A DNA stretch of 64,000 bases from Aquila chrysaetos chrysaetos (taxonomy: Eukaryota > Chordata > Aves > Accipitriformes > Accipitridae). This document shows, one piece after another, positions 13,007 to 24,905 of the stretch. A model generated the notes under the pieces. It made no database searches. It saw nothing but the letters and a program-made list of their open reading frames with translations, and was not told the DNA's origin. Positions within the stretch are counted from its first letter, which is position 1. The number at the start of each line of letters is the position of its first letter. A program made the translations under genes and the position numbers. The stretch spans positions 1,736,001 through 1,800,000 of the forward strand of contig NC_044024.1 of assembly GCF_900496995.4 (NCBI RefSeq). The letters run 5' to 3'.

Positions 13007-16000
13007 ATGGCGGAGAGGGCCGGTGGGGGGCCGCGGCTGGCGGAGCTGCTGGCGGCGGGCCGGCGGCTCTGGGAGGAGGTGGAGACCGGCACCGAGCCGT
13101 CTTCGGGAGCCCCGGCCGTGCAGGATAAGGTGCGGCAGGGGCTGGACGCCTTGCAGCAGGCGGCCGCCATGGTGGCGCAGCTGGATCTGTTCAGGTGAGT
13201 GGAGGGCCTGGGCCTGGGCCTGGGCTTGGGCCTGGGCCTGGGCCCGGGGCACCCAGCGAGGCCGTGGGAGGGTCCTCCGAGGCTTCTGCCACCTCCACAT
13301 GGGCCCCCCGGGCCGCGGCGGAGCGGGCTGGGCTTGACCGGGCCCAGGTGGAGCGGAGCGGAGCGGGAACGGGAAGGCTCGTCTCTCCCCCTTGCAGCGA
13401 GAACGAGGAGCTGGAGGAGATCGCCTCGGCCGACCTGAAGTACCTGCTGCTGCCCGCCTTGCTGGGGGCCCTGACGCTGAAGCAGGTCGACCTGAGCAGG
13501 AGGCTGGAGCACCTGGAGAGCGCTCGGGCCCACTTCTGGCGTTTCCTCAAGCTCTGCAGAAGCTACAGGCTGGGCAGCTTCCACCTGCCCCCCGCCGCCG
13601 CCAGCCCCTCGGCAGAGGAAGATGCTGGGACCCCATCCCCGGGGGGACCTGCTGCCGCCCAGCCCAGCCTGGTGGCCATGGCGTCGAGTAGGCAAGCCAA
13701 AATTGAAAGGTAGGCTCTTGCTTTGCGGTGTTTAAAGGCTTTCGGGAATCAGTTTAAGAGAAGGGGAGAGCCTCTGGCAGCGCGAGACCGTATGGACATG
13801 GATTGTCAGGAAAGAACCGGTTCCCTTGATGCTGGAATACTTTCGTCATTAAACATTCATTTTAAGATACGTACCGCCTATTACTTAACGGTGTTGACTT
13901 GTGCATAGACTGGAGAGATGCATTTATGTCTTTAGTCTCCAGTCTTTGAAGAACTGCACAAAAGTTATTACGATTAGTTCTTTAATCACCGCTAACTGCG
14001 TAAAGCCACCCACGTTGGAAGTTACCTACCTATGTGCTTATTAGATCAAAAGAGGTGCTTGATGCCTCTTCGTCATGCTTTAGTTGGGGATTTTGACAAT
14101 CAAGTTGTTGCTTATTGTGGTAGCACTGAAAGGCCCAAGCTGGGCTGGAGAGCTGTTTAAATTGGATGAATACAAAAATATGATTTATATTCTAGAAAGT
14201 AACCTAACTCAGATGGGTTTGGGATACTAGAATATGTCAGGACCTTTGGGGTCAGCACAGCAAAGCCTTTTCAGCATGGGCTGCTTGTCAGCAGTCTCAG
14301 AGCTGCGCATCACCTCCCGAGTGCGAGTGAGTTGTCAGCGCCACAGGTAGGGCTTTGGTTACGCCTGAACTCCCCTCTCGCTGAAGGCTTGTGTTTGCCT
14401 GTACCGTGACTCCCTCGCTTAAAGACAAACAGGAGGTGCCCGCATTGTGAGTTCTGTCGCAAGCAGGGGTTTGTTTTTTAGAACTTTTGTATGCTCCTTG
14501 TCCTTTCAGCTCCCGTAGGTTTCTAATCCTTGGTCCTTACTGTTCATTCAGGTGGCACTGTAACTGAAGGAAGTGGGACACAAGGATTTAGCCTGGAACT
14601 TACTATATAGGTAGTTTTCCCCCTTTAATAATTAATTCCTGAAAAGGTCAAAAAATCCAGGAAGCCAAAACTATATTAAAAAATGACATGCACACACAAA
14701 ACCACCTGAGACAGGAATTGGAAAAGTGTTCTAATCTGCCTTATAAGCAGCTTCTTGATATCTTTGTGTCCTACAGAAGCAACTCAAAATAGTTTTTACA
14801 TTGGTTTTCTCCATGAAGGAGCCAATGAGTTAAAGTCCTGTTTTCTGCAGGAGATTAATGTTGCCAGGCTTGCCTAATTTTACCTGGGAGGCTTAATGTT
14901 CAAGGATTGCTTGGAGAAGAAAAACGTAATTGAGGGAGGCACCTCTAAATTTAAATTGTCTTCTTAAAGCTGCCTTTAACAGACAGGAGGTACTTAAATT
15001 ACAACAGTAAACCATCACGACCTCCCTTTTTATATACAATTTTCTTTTTAAATACATGAAATCATGTTAAACCTCTTACAAAGAGTAGTAAAGGTCCTAT
15101 GTAATGTCTAAATTTGAGTTGACAGGTGGAAGTGATGGGGAAGATGAGAGGAAAGATTTTGGTGCTGCATGTATGTATATAACTGTGCATTTTCAAGGCC
15201 TTTTTAAAGAAGATTGGAACTCCTCTGATTTCTGTAGTTTTCATTTGTCAAAAACCTTCTGTCAGATGAGGTGGGGAGATGGATCCCCCTGCTTGGTGTT
15301 TTGCCGCTTGCTTATGCATCATTAGAGGTCATCAGTAAATTAAATGACAGCCAGTGTGATCTGGTGCTGCCAGTGCTCCTCTTCTTCACAGGTACATTCC
15401 TGTACATCTCTCCTTCTATAGGACTCAGTTGTTAAATGAGCGGGTCCTCCTCGCACAAAGAATTTGTCAGAGATGTGAGGAGCTCTATGAATAACTGGGA
15501 TTTGTGTACCCTACGGAGCACTGGTCAGCAACTGGCACCTCTGTGAAGAGCAGTTACAAGGGGATTGGGGCAGGAGGTAGCTCTCTAACTACATTTATTT
15601 GGTTGAATTTCAAGAAATAGGAAATTGTTTATTTTAGAAAACACTGTATCTGGGCTGGGCCAGAGAAAGGTTATTTAATGATCTCATTTTGTTCTCTTTG
15701 AGACAGATATAAGCAGAAGAAGGAACTGGATAACAGGTTGGCCTCTATGAGAACCTTTGTGGAGAGCGGGCAAGCAGATGAGGATCAGATACGGGAATTT
15801 TACATACTACAAATCCAGAAATGGATCAACACTAGCCTGGAGGAAATTGAGAGTATTGACCAAGAAATGGTCATCTTGAGGAGCAGAGGTACAGCAAAAC
15901 AGGTATGAGATCTCTCTTGAACTGCAGGTCCCATGGACTGTCAGTAGTTAGACCTGATGATAAGACACTGTTGCGGGTAGATGAACCCCAGAGGAGTTCA

Positions 16001-18576
16001 GTAGCAGAGTTGCATAAGTTTTATTCTGTGAATTCTTGATTGAAATTTTGCTCAATCACAGCACAAGCAGATGGGGTTTGGTTTAATTCTGAATGGGCAG
16101 TGGTCTGATTTTTGGATTAGTTGCTGTCAGCTGCTACCACATATTCTAGACAGTCATAGCTTGTGAAATGCTAGAGGATTGAATATCAGAGCTGAACCGG
16201 TCTGTGTGCAAAGGCTTTTCTCCACTTTGCTGGGTTCTGCCAGACCCTTAACTCTATAAAGAATTAAGTACATTTGTAAAATAAGAGAAGACCATTGTGA
16301 TTTCTTTCAAACCTACACTTCTGGTCTACAGTGTGTCCAGGTGTTACAGAAAGAAATGCCCATTCTGAATGATGAAAGCTTCTCATAGACCTGCAATTCC
16401 TGTGTAGAATAGTGTTTCTGGGCTTTATGTTACTCACCTAAAATGTCTGTCTAGAAATAAAAAATCATAATGTGCTGACATAGACCACAGTCCAGCTTGG
16501 TTGGCAGAGCCGGTTGGTGCAGTTCATTATTGGTGTTGCAGAACTTTGCTTTTCTGTAGTGCCCTGGGTGATATCATCGGGAATGATGAGCTCTACTTGC
16601 TTCAGAATGTACTGTGTTTGATCCCTGGGAAAAATAAGCTATATTTCATGCTTTGATCTGAGCTGATCTGGTTTAGCTCTGTCAGCTTTCCGCTTTGATC
16701 AGAGCGGGTGTAACAAAGGCACAAAGAGAAGTGATTTGTAGAAGCTCACAGATGGAGTTCATGATTTAAACTGGATTAAGGCCTGATTTGTCCATCTTGG
16801 GATGTTGCTCTGACAGCAGAGGCATTTCTCTGCTACAAGACCGTTAATAACTTGTTTGGGGTGGGAAGCAGAGAAGGGGATTCTCATCTACACGATTATC
16901 TTGTGACTATTGTTTGCATCTTCAGCCTTCAGCACCACCACACGGTACTTCTCGGCAAGTCAGGGCTCCATTGAAACCTTTCATTCTTACCCGGGATGCT
17001 GCTCAGGCTAAGTATGTTGTTTTCTGATAATTTAGACACAGTATGAGGCAGTGCTGTGTTCTCACATCAAGCCTAAGATACTCTTTCAAATGCAGAAAAC
17101 CAGTCGTTACCTTCAGGCAGCGTGTCACGTCAAGATGGCACGTGTTGTGCATCTGGGCAGGGGATGGGGGGAATGTTTAATGCATTTCTTGAACTTTCTC
17201 TGATTTCTTCTGTTACCACCATGCTGCAGTGTCTTGGCTAATGCTCTTTCCACCTGTTGGGATGGCAGAAGAGGAGATCGTATTAAGCAAATATTACTGT
17301 GTTAGTTTATAGGCCACGTGCTTGCTGTTTGGTAGGCTGTGGAGAGGTGAGGCTTATCTGCCCCTCTAACCTCTATGTGATGTAACAGTCTTCACTGTTA
17401 AAGTGAAGAGCCCAGCAGTGAAAAGCACATGTGGTCTCTTAATCTAATGTAAACTCTGGAAGATTTCAGTGAATTCAAATAAGTCATCTTAGGGGCTGGG
17501 AAGATGTGATACCTGCCAGAGAATCATCAGTCACAATAATACAGTTTTTAACTCTAAGGCTTTCCCTAGGGTATCAAGATCTTAACACTTTGTGGCACTG
17601 TGAGACTCTTGCAAGGAATTTGGCAGCTGAAGCACAAAATGGGATAGAAACCAGATTTCTTGTCATGCTTTTGACATTAGCTGCCCTGAGCCTCCCATAT
17701 ATCTATTTAGCCAGGCTGTGCCTAATTCAGTTCCCAGGGGCCTCCTTGGCAAGCTGTGCTAGCACAGAGTGTTCTCCTTTGGGGTGGAGAAGTGATTCAA
17801 GGTCTTTGGACTGGAACAGTCCTCACCTTTCTAAACTAGCAGGACGAACTCTTTAAATGCTGTTTTGGCTAGGTTACTGGCCAGTCTGTTGCCTGAAGGC
17901 CAAGGCTGTAGAAATGAGTTTGTTCTCAAGCCCTCCTTGATAACATGGCTTATACTGTTAGTACAAATTGGATGACATAGTAGTTCTTCGCGTGGTTGTC
18001 TATGTTTCTGCTCGTAGTGATGTAAAGTGCCTTCTTTGACTGTCTGTCTCTTGCTGTAGAGTGTTTGGTGCTGGATATCCTGGCCTGCCTACTATGACTG
18101 TGGATGACTGGTATGAGCAGCGCAGAAGGCAAGGAGTCGTGTCTGGTCAGAGTGTGCCACAGAGAACACCAGGTATGGAGTGGCAAAGCAAAGATTGGAA
18201 TAGAGAACTTGGGGAGTCTCTTGAGGGGGAGGGTGAGTGGGGATGTGATTAGGCTGTAAAACACCCACTGACTGAGGAAGACTAAGAGCTTAACTGGATT
18301 GCTAGACTGCTCTTTGGCAGTTCCTGCTTTCTGTCTAGACTGGGTCCTGGCAGGGCTTCTGTTTTGAGAACTTGGTTAGGGATCTTCCACTGTCTTACTG
18401 CCCCTCACTCCTGTTCTTGACCTTCAGCAGGTATAACTGATGAAGAGTTGCAGAAGCAGCAGCAGGAGAAAAAAGAGGAGGAGGATGATGAGGAAGCTCT
18501 TCAAAAAGCTCGGAACTGGGATGACTGGAAAGATACACACCCAAGAGGCTACGGCAACCGGCAGAATGTGGGCTGA
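13007..18576 (+). CDS. IGBP1: IGBP1, alpha4/Tap42-type PP2A regulatory protein
   Basis: Binds and stabilises the free catalytic subunit of PP2A-type phosphatases, downstream of TOR signalling; cytosolic. Exons: 13007-13194, 13398-13709, 15707-15902, 16926-17011, 18060-18172, 18428-18576, all GT-AG and in phase, giving 347 residues (human about 339). The all-helical N-terminal domain includes [19 protein letters not shown] and the block ending [14 protein letters not shown]. The middle carries [12 protein letters not shown], followed by [20 protein letters not shown]-like sequence across exons 4 and 5. The tail has a Gln/Glu/Asp-rich stretch and ends in [20 protein letters not shown]. The start at 13007 is preferred to an in-frame ATG at 12932 because MAERAGG aligns with known starts and the upstream ATG lies inside a YY1-type site. 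The last acceptor is CAGCAG, so one extra alanine may be included or skipped. Confidence 0.96.
13204..13245 (+). repeat. GGGCCT (GGCCTG) hexanucleotide array in IGBP1 intron 1
   Basis: Seven tandem GGGCCT units (one GGGCTT, the last GGGCCC) begin 10 bases after the end of exon 1, directly after the splice donor. Read in another register the unit is GGCCTG. Confidence 0.9.
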
Positions 18577-18935
18577 TGCTCTCGCTGCAGAGGGAGCAGG
18601 GCCTGGAAATCCTGTAAGAATTGCCTGTGTCCTGGAGATATAGGAGTAAATACACTGTACATATGTGGAGGTATCCGTGGCTTCTCTGGGAGGCACTGAA
18701 GTCAGAGGAGTAAACATGACAGTTTGCTTTGGTTTACATTAAATGTCAGACTGAGTGCACTGGTCATGTACAGTGATACCACAGAGCTCCTGTCAGGTGG
18801 AGCTCTTTCTGAGGGGTCAGACTGCCTCTGTTCTCCCCATCAGAGGAAGTCCTTGAGAGAAAAGTACATGAATTTGGAAACTGCTCTTTGTATTGTGGGT
18901 GGATGTATTTATTTTTTTCTCTCTATTTTAAGCAA

Positions 18936-18941
18936 AATAAA
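18936..18941 (+). terminator. IGBP1: Candidate poly(A) signal of IGBP1
   Basis: AATAAA about 360 bases after the IGBP1 stop codon, in T-rich surroundings. A second AATAAA at 19299-19304 could give a longer 3' UTR. Which is used cannot be told from sequence. Confidence 0.75.
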
Positions 18942-20938
18942 ATCTCTTGTGCTGCCTAGTTCTTGCTGTGAAAATCCCTTGCTCTTTGTCCTAGGCTCTT
19001 CCAGAGCAAGTCTGTAAGGCCAGTTTCCAGCAACCAAGGGAGTTGGGGATGGGAAACAGGCAGTGTCAGATGGCCAGGATTTTTTGGCTGAGGCTTCTGA
19101 ACACACCAGCTGCACCAGGTGCAGCGCTCACCTTGTCTGTATGCAGCCAGCGGTACCAGGGGCTTTTCCACAGGCTCATCCCGCTGTTCCTCCCAGAGCA
19201 GGCAGACTTAAGTGTTTGGGATTTTTTGTGTTAAGTAGATCAGGTATTTCGAGGGCAATGTCTTGAAGTGCTGATACTACACGTAGTACAAATGCCTTAA
19301 TAAAAACATTTGTCCTCTTGCTTTGTGTAATGTGGGGTCTGCATGGCTATAGCATACATAATGTAATGCACAACATGTGTGTACTCAGGACCCTCTGGTG
19401 GAGCCCTACAGGGGCCAATGCTGGGACAAACGGTGCCATATTCAAAAGCGAAGTAGTGCACTGGTTGTCAGTGTGCTTTGACATCTGCTTACAGAATAAC
19501 CCTGAAGGGGTGAGAACCTTTTCTGGATTCCTCTGAAGCTAGTTTAAATAGCTGCTGTAATGTGTAATCCTGAACTTGCTGAGGAGAGAGGGCATGACTG
19601 GTCTGCTGTACCTGGCACTGACCTGGTGTGCAGCAAGCATGTTACTGGGCAAGAAAATGAGGAATCATGGCTGGAAGCTCTGGAGTTGCCCAGTGTGGGC
19701 TGGCAGCTGTGACTGCAGTTGTTCGAAACCTGTTAGAAATGTTGGGATAAAAAAACCAAGCAAAGCATCACTGCTACTTGCGCGTGTGGCAGTGTGTTAC
19801 CTGGAGCAGGCCATGAGGCATTTACTATTTGATGTGGCACAGTTGGGTTCATCAGCATAGTGCTCCCTTACCTCTGGCGACAGTGGGATTCTGAAAGAAT
19901 TTGGGGTTTTTCCTTCCTATTATCATGATCCAGGCACACTTGAGGGGCCAGCTATGCTTCAGGAGAGCTTAGACATTTTATACATAGCAATCTTGGCTCC
20001 TCTTAAATAATCTACATTTGTGAAGTTGTAGCCTGCAGTGAATGCTGTTGCACCCTTTTTTCCAGATACTGAGTCGCTACAATTTACAAGAGCAGATTAT
20101 GAGGTTTTGTAGCTTCCAAACCTGTCCTGTGAAACATGTTTTTTACTTTAACAACATGTGGAATCCCATACGTGTATTTATCCCTTTCCTACATTTGATG
20201 TTAGCTGGCTGTTCCTAGCGAGTACTTCTGGAGAGGTAGATCCTGAGAAGTAGCTCTAGTGGGTCAGATGCTGTGGATTTTTACTGTTCCTTCACTGTTG
20301 GCCTGAAGCCCCGTCTCAGGGCTGCTTTTGTGCTGCTCTTGTTTCCTTTTCTTCTCGTTTTGCCCCCCAGTCCTCTCCAGGCAATACTCCAGTCTTCCTG
20401 GTCTAGCAGGCAGGGCTAGCCAGCCCCGGTGCCCCTCTTAGGGGTGGAAGAGGAGGGAATGGTGCTGGGTGGTGGGGCTGAGGGTCAGGGACTGTCTGGC
20501 AGGCTGCGTTCCCGTACCACGGAGCGGGAGCTTCGGGATGACGTTTTCAGGTGGCTCTGGAGGGGAGTCACACCGTTAGAGCATGACAGCGGTTTGTGAA
20601 ATACCCAAAGTGCGGACGGTACCATTCCCTGGGGGAAGGCGGTCCCCGCCGAGCCACCGCCGGTGCCGGCAGCGGTGCCTTTCCGAGGAGCGGCGGCTGC
20701 CCTTCGCGGCGGCAGCTCCTCACCGCTCGGCGCAACTCCTCATCCTCCCAAGGACCACCAGCTCTTCTCCTTGCTCTGCAAGCTGGGGCCGGAGCGGGTC
20801 CGCTCCCCTCCGTGGCAGACGGTTTGCCTTGGATCAGCTGGTTGAAGCAGCTGGATACACAATCAATCGCTCTCCGGTATTTCCAAACTTGCCTTTTAAC
20901 CTGCTGAACCAGGGTCTGGCGCAGAACTCCTTGCCACC
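18942..20938. other. Intergenic region between IGBP1 and the DGAT2-like gene
   Basis: About 2 kb including any alternative IGBP1 3' UTR up to about 19,320. No recognisable exon. From about 20,600 the sequence turns CpG-rich and probably carries the promoter and 5' UTR of the DGAT2-like gene, whose ATG is at 20939. I see no TATA box there. Confidence 0.6.
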
Positions 20939-23900
20939 ATGAAAACAATTATTGCAGCCTGTTCCCAAAATCTTAGTGGTAAGATATTTCCAAAGCGTGT
21001 TTGAATGGTTTCTGATGCTCTAGAGATGTGAGGAGCTGGTCAGGCAATTAGCGTTTGTTGTCACTATTGTCTATTTGCTTTAGACTGCTTAGGGGAAAGG
21101 GAGGTGTTTGGAGTGATTTGGGGTTAGCAGCACCAGAGGAGAACATACAGTTGCTCAACAGGAATGAAATTTCTGACAATGCATTCGGTAACGTTACTCC
21201 CGCAAGACACTCCAGCGCTGCAAGTTCTCCTTCGTCTTTCCTTGCTGCCCCGGGCCACGGAGTCAGAATTTCTGGGTTTGAAGAGGCTCCTATTGCTGCG
21301 GATGGGGCCAGCAGCAGAGCCCCTGAGGTTTCTCCATTTTCTGTCTGCGGTCTGGACATTCATGGAGTGCTTAGGGGGGAGCTAGAAAAAGGAACTAAAA
21401 AAAGCAACTGTTTGGTAGGCACAAATGTGCTAGGCAGAGCTCTGCATCTTCCCTGGAAAAAAAAGGGGCTTTGGAAAGTTGACAATGGCAGGGCTGTGCG
21501 GGCGGCAGGGCTTCTGGGGATGCCTCGCTGGGCGTGCGGGAACGGGTGGGAGGGATTGCTTAAAGCACAGCACGCTGCTCGGGGGAAAGGGAGAGGGAAA
21601 ACAATTCTTCAATGCTGGTGATGGCTCCAGTGTTTAATTTATTTCAATTGTCCCATTCACGGTTTGGATTGAGCCGGGATGAGTTGAACGTCCACCAGCC
21701 ACCTGAACCAGGGTTTGGTGGTTCTCTGACCTGGGGGTCCCGCTGGGGACCTGAGGGTCCCCGGCACGGGAAGCCATGGGGACAGGTCTGCTCCTGTCTC
21801 ACCCTGAACATCTCTCTCTCTCTGGCCAGCACGCTGATTTGGGGTTGTTTTCCCAAGAAAACAAGGCTCTTGTGACACAAGAGCTGACATAGCTCGCTGT
21901 GGTCGCAGTAGTGGCTGTACCAGGTGGTCTTGGCCGCGGCAGACCTTTGGCCGGGAGCGGTGCGCTGGCGGGACCGGCACCTCGGGCCCGTTTCGGGGAG
22001 GAGGGATGGGGCTGCGCGTGGAGTTTGGATCCTGGCGCTCGGCCCAGGGCAGTTAATGGTTCACCAAGCTTGGCTGGAGGGAAGGGGGCAGCGGGGGGAG
22101 TGGAGCGGCTGCAGGCTGCTGCGCTGTCCTTCATGGGAGGCAAGGCTCGGCGGGGACGGCCAGCCTTGGCCACCCTGGCTCAGCCCCTGGCTGCTGTCCT
22201 TGGCGCTTGCCGGGGGGGCAGACGCTGCCCCACACCTCCCTGCTGCGCCAGCTGAGAAACCCCCGAATTCTCTGTGAGCCTGAACATCCCAAGGAGGACA
22301 CGGGAAAAGTCCTGGCCTCCAGGGAGCTCGGCACGGTGCGGGATGTGCCGCTGTGCTCAGCTCCGCTGGTGCACCCAGGCTCACGGACGCGTTTGGGCTG
22401 GGGGTGCCCAGCCTGCCAGCTGCCCCCTGCTCAGAGCAAGGCTGGCCCCAGAGCAGCCGCGGATTGCCCAGGGCCACCTCTTGGCACGGTCCAGAGCTCT
22501 CGGGATGAGCATCCCGCATCCCATCCCACCCCATCCCACCCCTCCTTGCCCAACTGCTTCATCCGTCTCATCCTACCTCCCACCTTGCCCCCATACCCCA
22601 GCCACGGGTACCACCAGCCCGGCACCCCCCATGGCTATCTGGGACAGCATTTGTGCAACCTATGCCGTTTTGGGCTGGGTGCCGTATCTCTCCCCGCAGG
22701 CAGCCGCGCCAGCATCCAGACCGCCCTGCGCACCCTGCTCGCAGCACCCTGGCCCTCGCAGCGGGATGTCCGCTCCTGGCTCCAGCTCCTCTCCGTCCTG
22801 CAGTGGGTGCTCAGCTTCCTGCTGCTGGGTGAGTGGGGGGCTGGAGGGGGGGGTCCCGGTGGGGCGGGCATGTGCCTGCTTACCCCCCTCTCTGGCTCCC
22901 GCAGGAACCGTCAGCCTGCTGCTCCTCATCTACCTGGTGTTCACCAGCTTCTGGCCCATCTCCGCGCTCTACCTGGCCTGGATCATCTTTGACTGGGACA
23001 CGCCGGAGAAAGGTGGGGATGGGCGCAGCCCCCCCTTCCTCCAGCTTTGCAGCAGGATGGGGCGTGGGGTCCCCCCTTTCTCTGGGTCCATCCCAGCATG
23101 GCAAATGGGGAGCACCATGTCCCACCTGCTCCTTCCCTCCTCTCTCCCATCATCATCACGGTGGGAAGAGGGATGCGGCGGGTCCGCGGGGAGCGTTTCC
23201 CGCGGGTCCCGCTGCCCACTGGGGTGGGCGTCATCTCCTGCTGTCCCTCCCCGGTTTGCAGGTGGCAGGAGGCTGCCGTGCCTGCGGCAATGGCCCGTCT
23301 GGAGGCACTTTCGGGATTATTTCCCCGTGAAGGTACGGCGCGGCGAGCCAGGGTGCCGGGACGGGATGTTCCTGCAGGCAGTGGTGGTGGTACCACCCAA
23401 AAGGATGTGACCCCTTTTTGTCCCCGCAGCTGGTGAAGACCCACGACCTGTCCCCCAGCCACAACTACATCATCGGCTCCCACCCCCACGGCATCCTCTG
23501 CGTCGGCGCCTTCTGCAACTTCGTCACCGGCTCAACGGGTTTCGGGGAGATGTTCCCGGGCATCCGGCCTTCCCTCACCACGCTGGCCGGCAACTTTCGT
23601 CTGCCCGTCTTCAGGGAATACCTGATGAGCGGGGGTGAGCGTCCACGGGCAGCCCTGCGGGCACGGCCAGTTGTGCTGGGTTGGGGGATGCCCCCCCTGC
23701 CTGTCCCGCTCCTGCCCACCTCTGCTTGCTGCCACGGAGGGTCAGAGCACGGAGGGGGCAATGCCCACGGGCACGGGGGGGGCTCCAGGGGAACTCCCCG
23801 GTCCCATCTGCGGGAAACCTTGGACTGACGGGCTCTGTGCTCCCCAGGAGCAGGCAGGGCTGGGGCGGTGCTCTGCCTGCACCCTGCCTGCACCCTGCTT

Positions 23901-24905
23901 GAACTCCACCTTCGTGTTGCTCGCACCCTGCCTACGCCCTGCCCGCACCTTGCCGGCAACCTGCCTGCACCCTGACCCTCTCCCGCAGCAGAGAGCACCC
24001 TTGCGCTGTCCCTTGCGTGGTCCTTGCATGGTCCCACCAGGCACGGTCCCTCGTGGGGTCCCCGGGGCGCTGCACGGGCAGGCAGTCCCACCGCATCGGT
24101 GGTCCGTTCCGCCGCAGGCCTGTGCCCGGTGACACGCCGCGCCATCGGCTACCTCCTGTCCAAGAATGGTACCGGCAACGCGGTGGCCATCGTCATCGGC
24201 GGCGCGGCCGAGTCGCTCTCCTGCCGCCCCGGAGTCACCACGCTCATCCTGAAGAACCGCAAGGGCTTCGTCCGCATGGCCCTGCAGCACGGGTGGGTCA
24301 CGGGCACCGCTGCCGCTGCCGCTGCGGGGGGGGTCTGGGGGTCCCGGCGCCCCATCAGCGCCCACCGTGTCCCCTCCACAGGGCCTGCCTCGTCCCCTCC
24401 TTCTCCTTTGGGGAGAATGACCTCTTCCGCCAGGTGGTCTTTGAGGAGGGCAGCTGGATGAGGAGCATCCAGCAGCGCTTCCAGAAGATGATGGGCTTCG
24501 CTCCCTGCGTCTTCTACGGCCGGGGTCTCACCTCCGTCCGGTCCCGGGGCTTCCTCCCCTACGCCAGACCCATCACCACCGTGGGTGAGCATTGCCCGCC
24601 GGGGCGGAGGGGACCCCCCCAGAAGGTGGAGGGGCAGAGGAGGAGGACACGCCGTGATGGGTGGCGTGGGAAGGCAACGCTCGGCTCGCGTCTCCGATGA
24701 GCCGAGCACATCCCCGTGCCGCCGGCCTGACCTTCCTCCCCTCCCGGCAGTGGGGGAGCCGGTGACGGTGCCCAAGATCGAGGACCCAAGCCGCGAGACG
24801 GTGGACATGTACCACGAGATGTATGTCCGCTCCCTGCTCAAGCTCTTCAACGAGAACAAGACCAAGTACGGGCTGTCGGAGACGGACGAGCTGCACATCC
24901 TCTGA
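20939..24905 (+). CDS. DGAT2-family acyltransferase in the DGAT2L6/AWAT position
   Basis: ER-membrane O-acyltransferase using acyl-CoA, expected to make triacylglycerol, wax esters or both; the acceptor cannot be read from sequence. Exons: 20939-20978, 22700-22828, 22905-23012, 23262-23332, 23430-23634, 24118-24292, 24382-24584, 24751-24905; phases agree and give 361 residues. Exon 1 has a strong Kozak context (GCCACCATG) and encodes [14 protein letters not shown], close to the DGAT2 start. Next come [13 protein letters not shown] and a second hydrophobic segment, then [12 protein letters not shown], the active-site motif [37 protein letters not shown] with [11 protein letters not shown], and FYGRG. 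Human Xq13.1 has DGAT2L6, AWAT1 and AWAT2 at this place, while this protein looks nearer DGAT2, with some DGAT2L6-like wording ([15 protein letters not shown]). No counterpart of DGAT2 exon 2 was found; exon 1 joins the 22700 exon in phase without it. Confidence 0.9.
23872..23976 (+). repeat. Degenerate CACCCTGCCTG tandem repeat in an intron
   Basis: About ten imperfect copies of a 10-11 base unit like CACCCTGCCTG lie in the DGAT2-like intron before the 24118 exon. The copies are diverged, so the array is not recent. No function is suggested. Confidence 0.7.

Noticed and set aside
12604-13695. 363-residue open frame on the minus strand over the IGBP1 promoter and first exons
   Set aside because: It lies opposite IGBP1 exons with clear homology, is built of Pro/Arg/Gly-rich sequence and shows no family motif. 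High GC content explains the lack of stops.
20979-22699. Search for an exon matching DGAT2 exon 2
   Set aside because: No in-phase exon with likeness to the DGAT2 segment was found. Exons 1 and 3 join in phase without it, so none is annotated.
22274-23410. 378-residue plus-strand frame across the DGAT2-like exons
   Set aside because: It reads through introns in a frame different from the true exons at most points. The DGAT2 family motifs fall in the spliced frame only.
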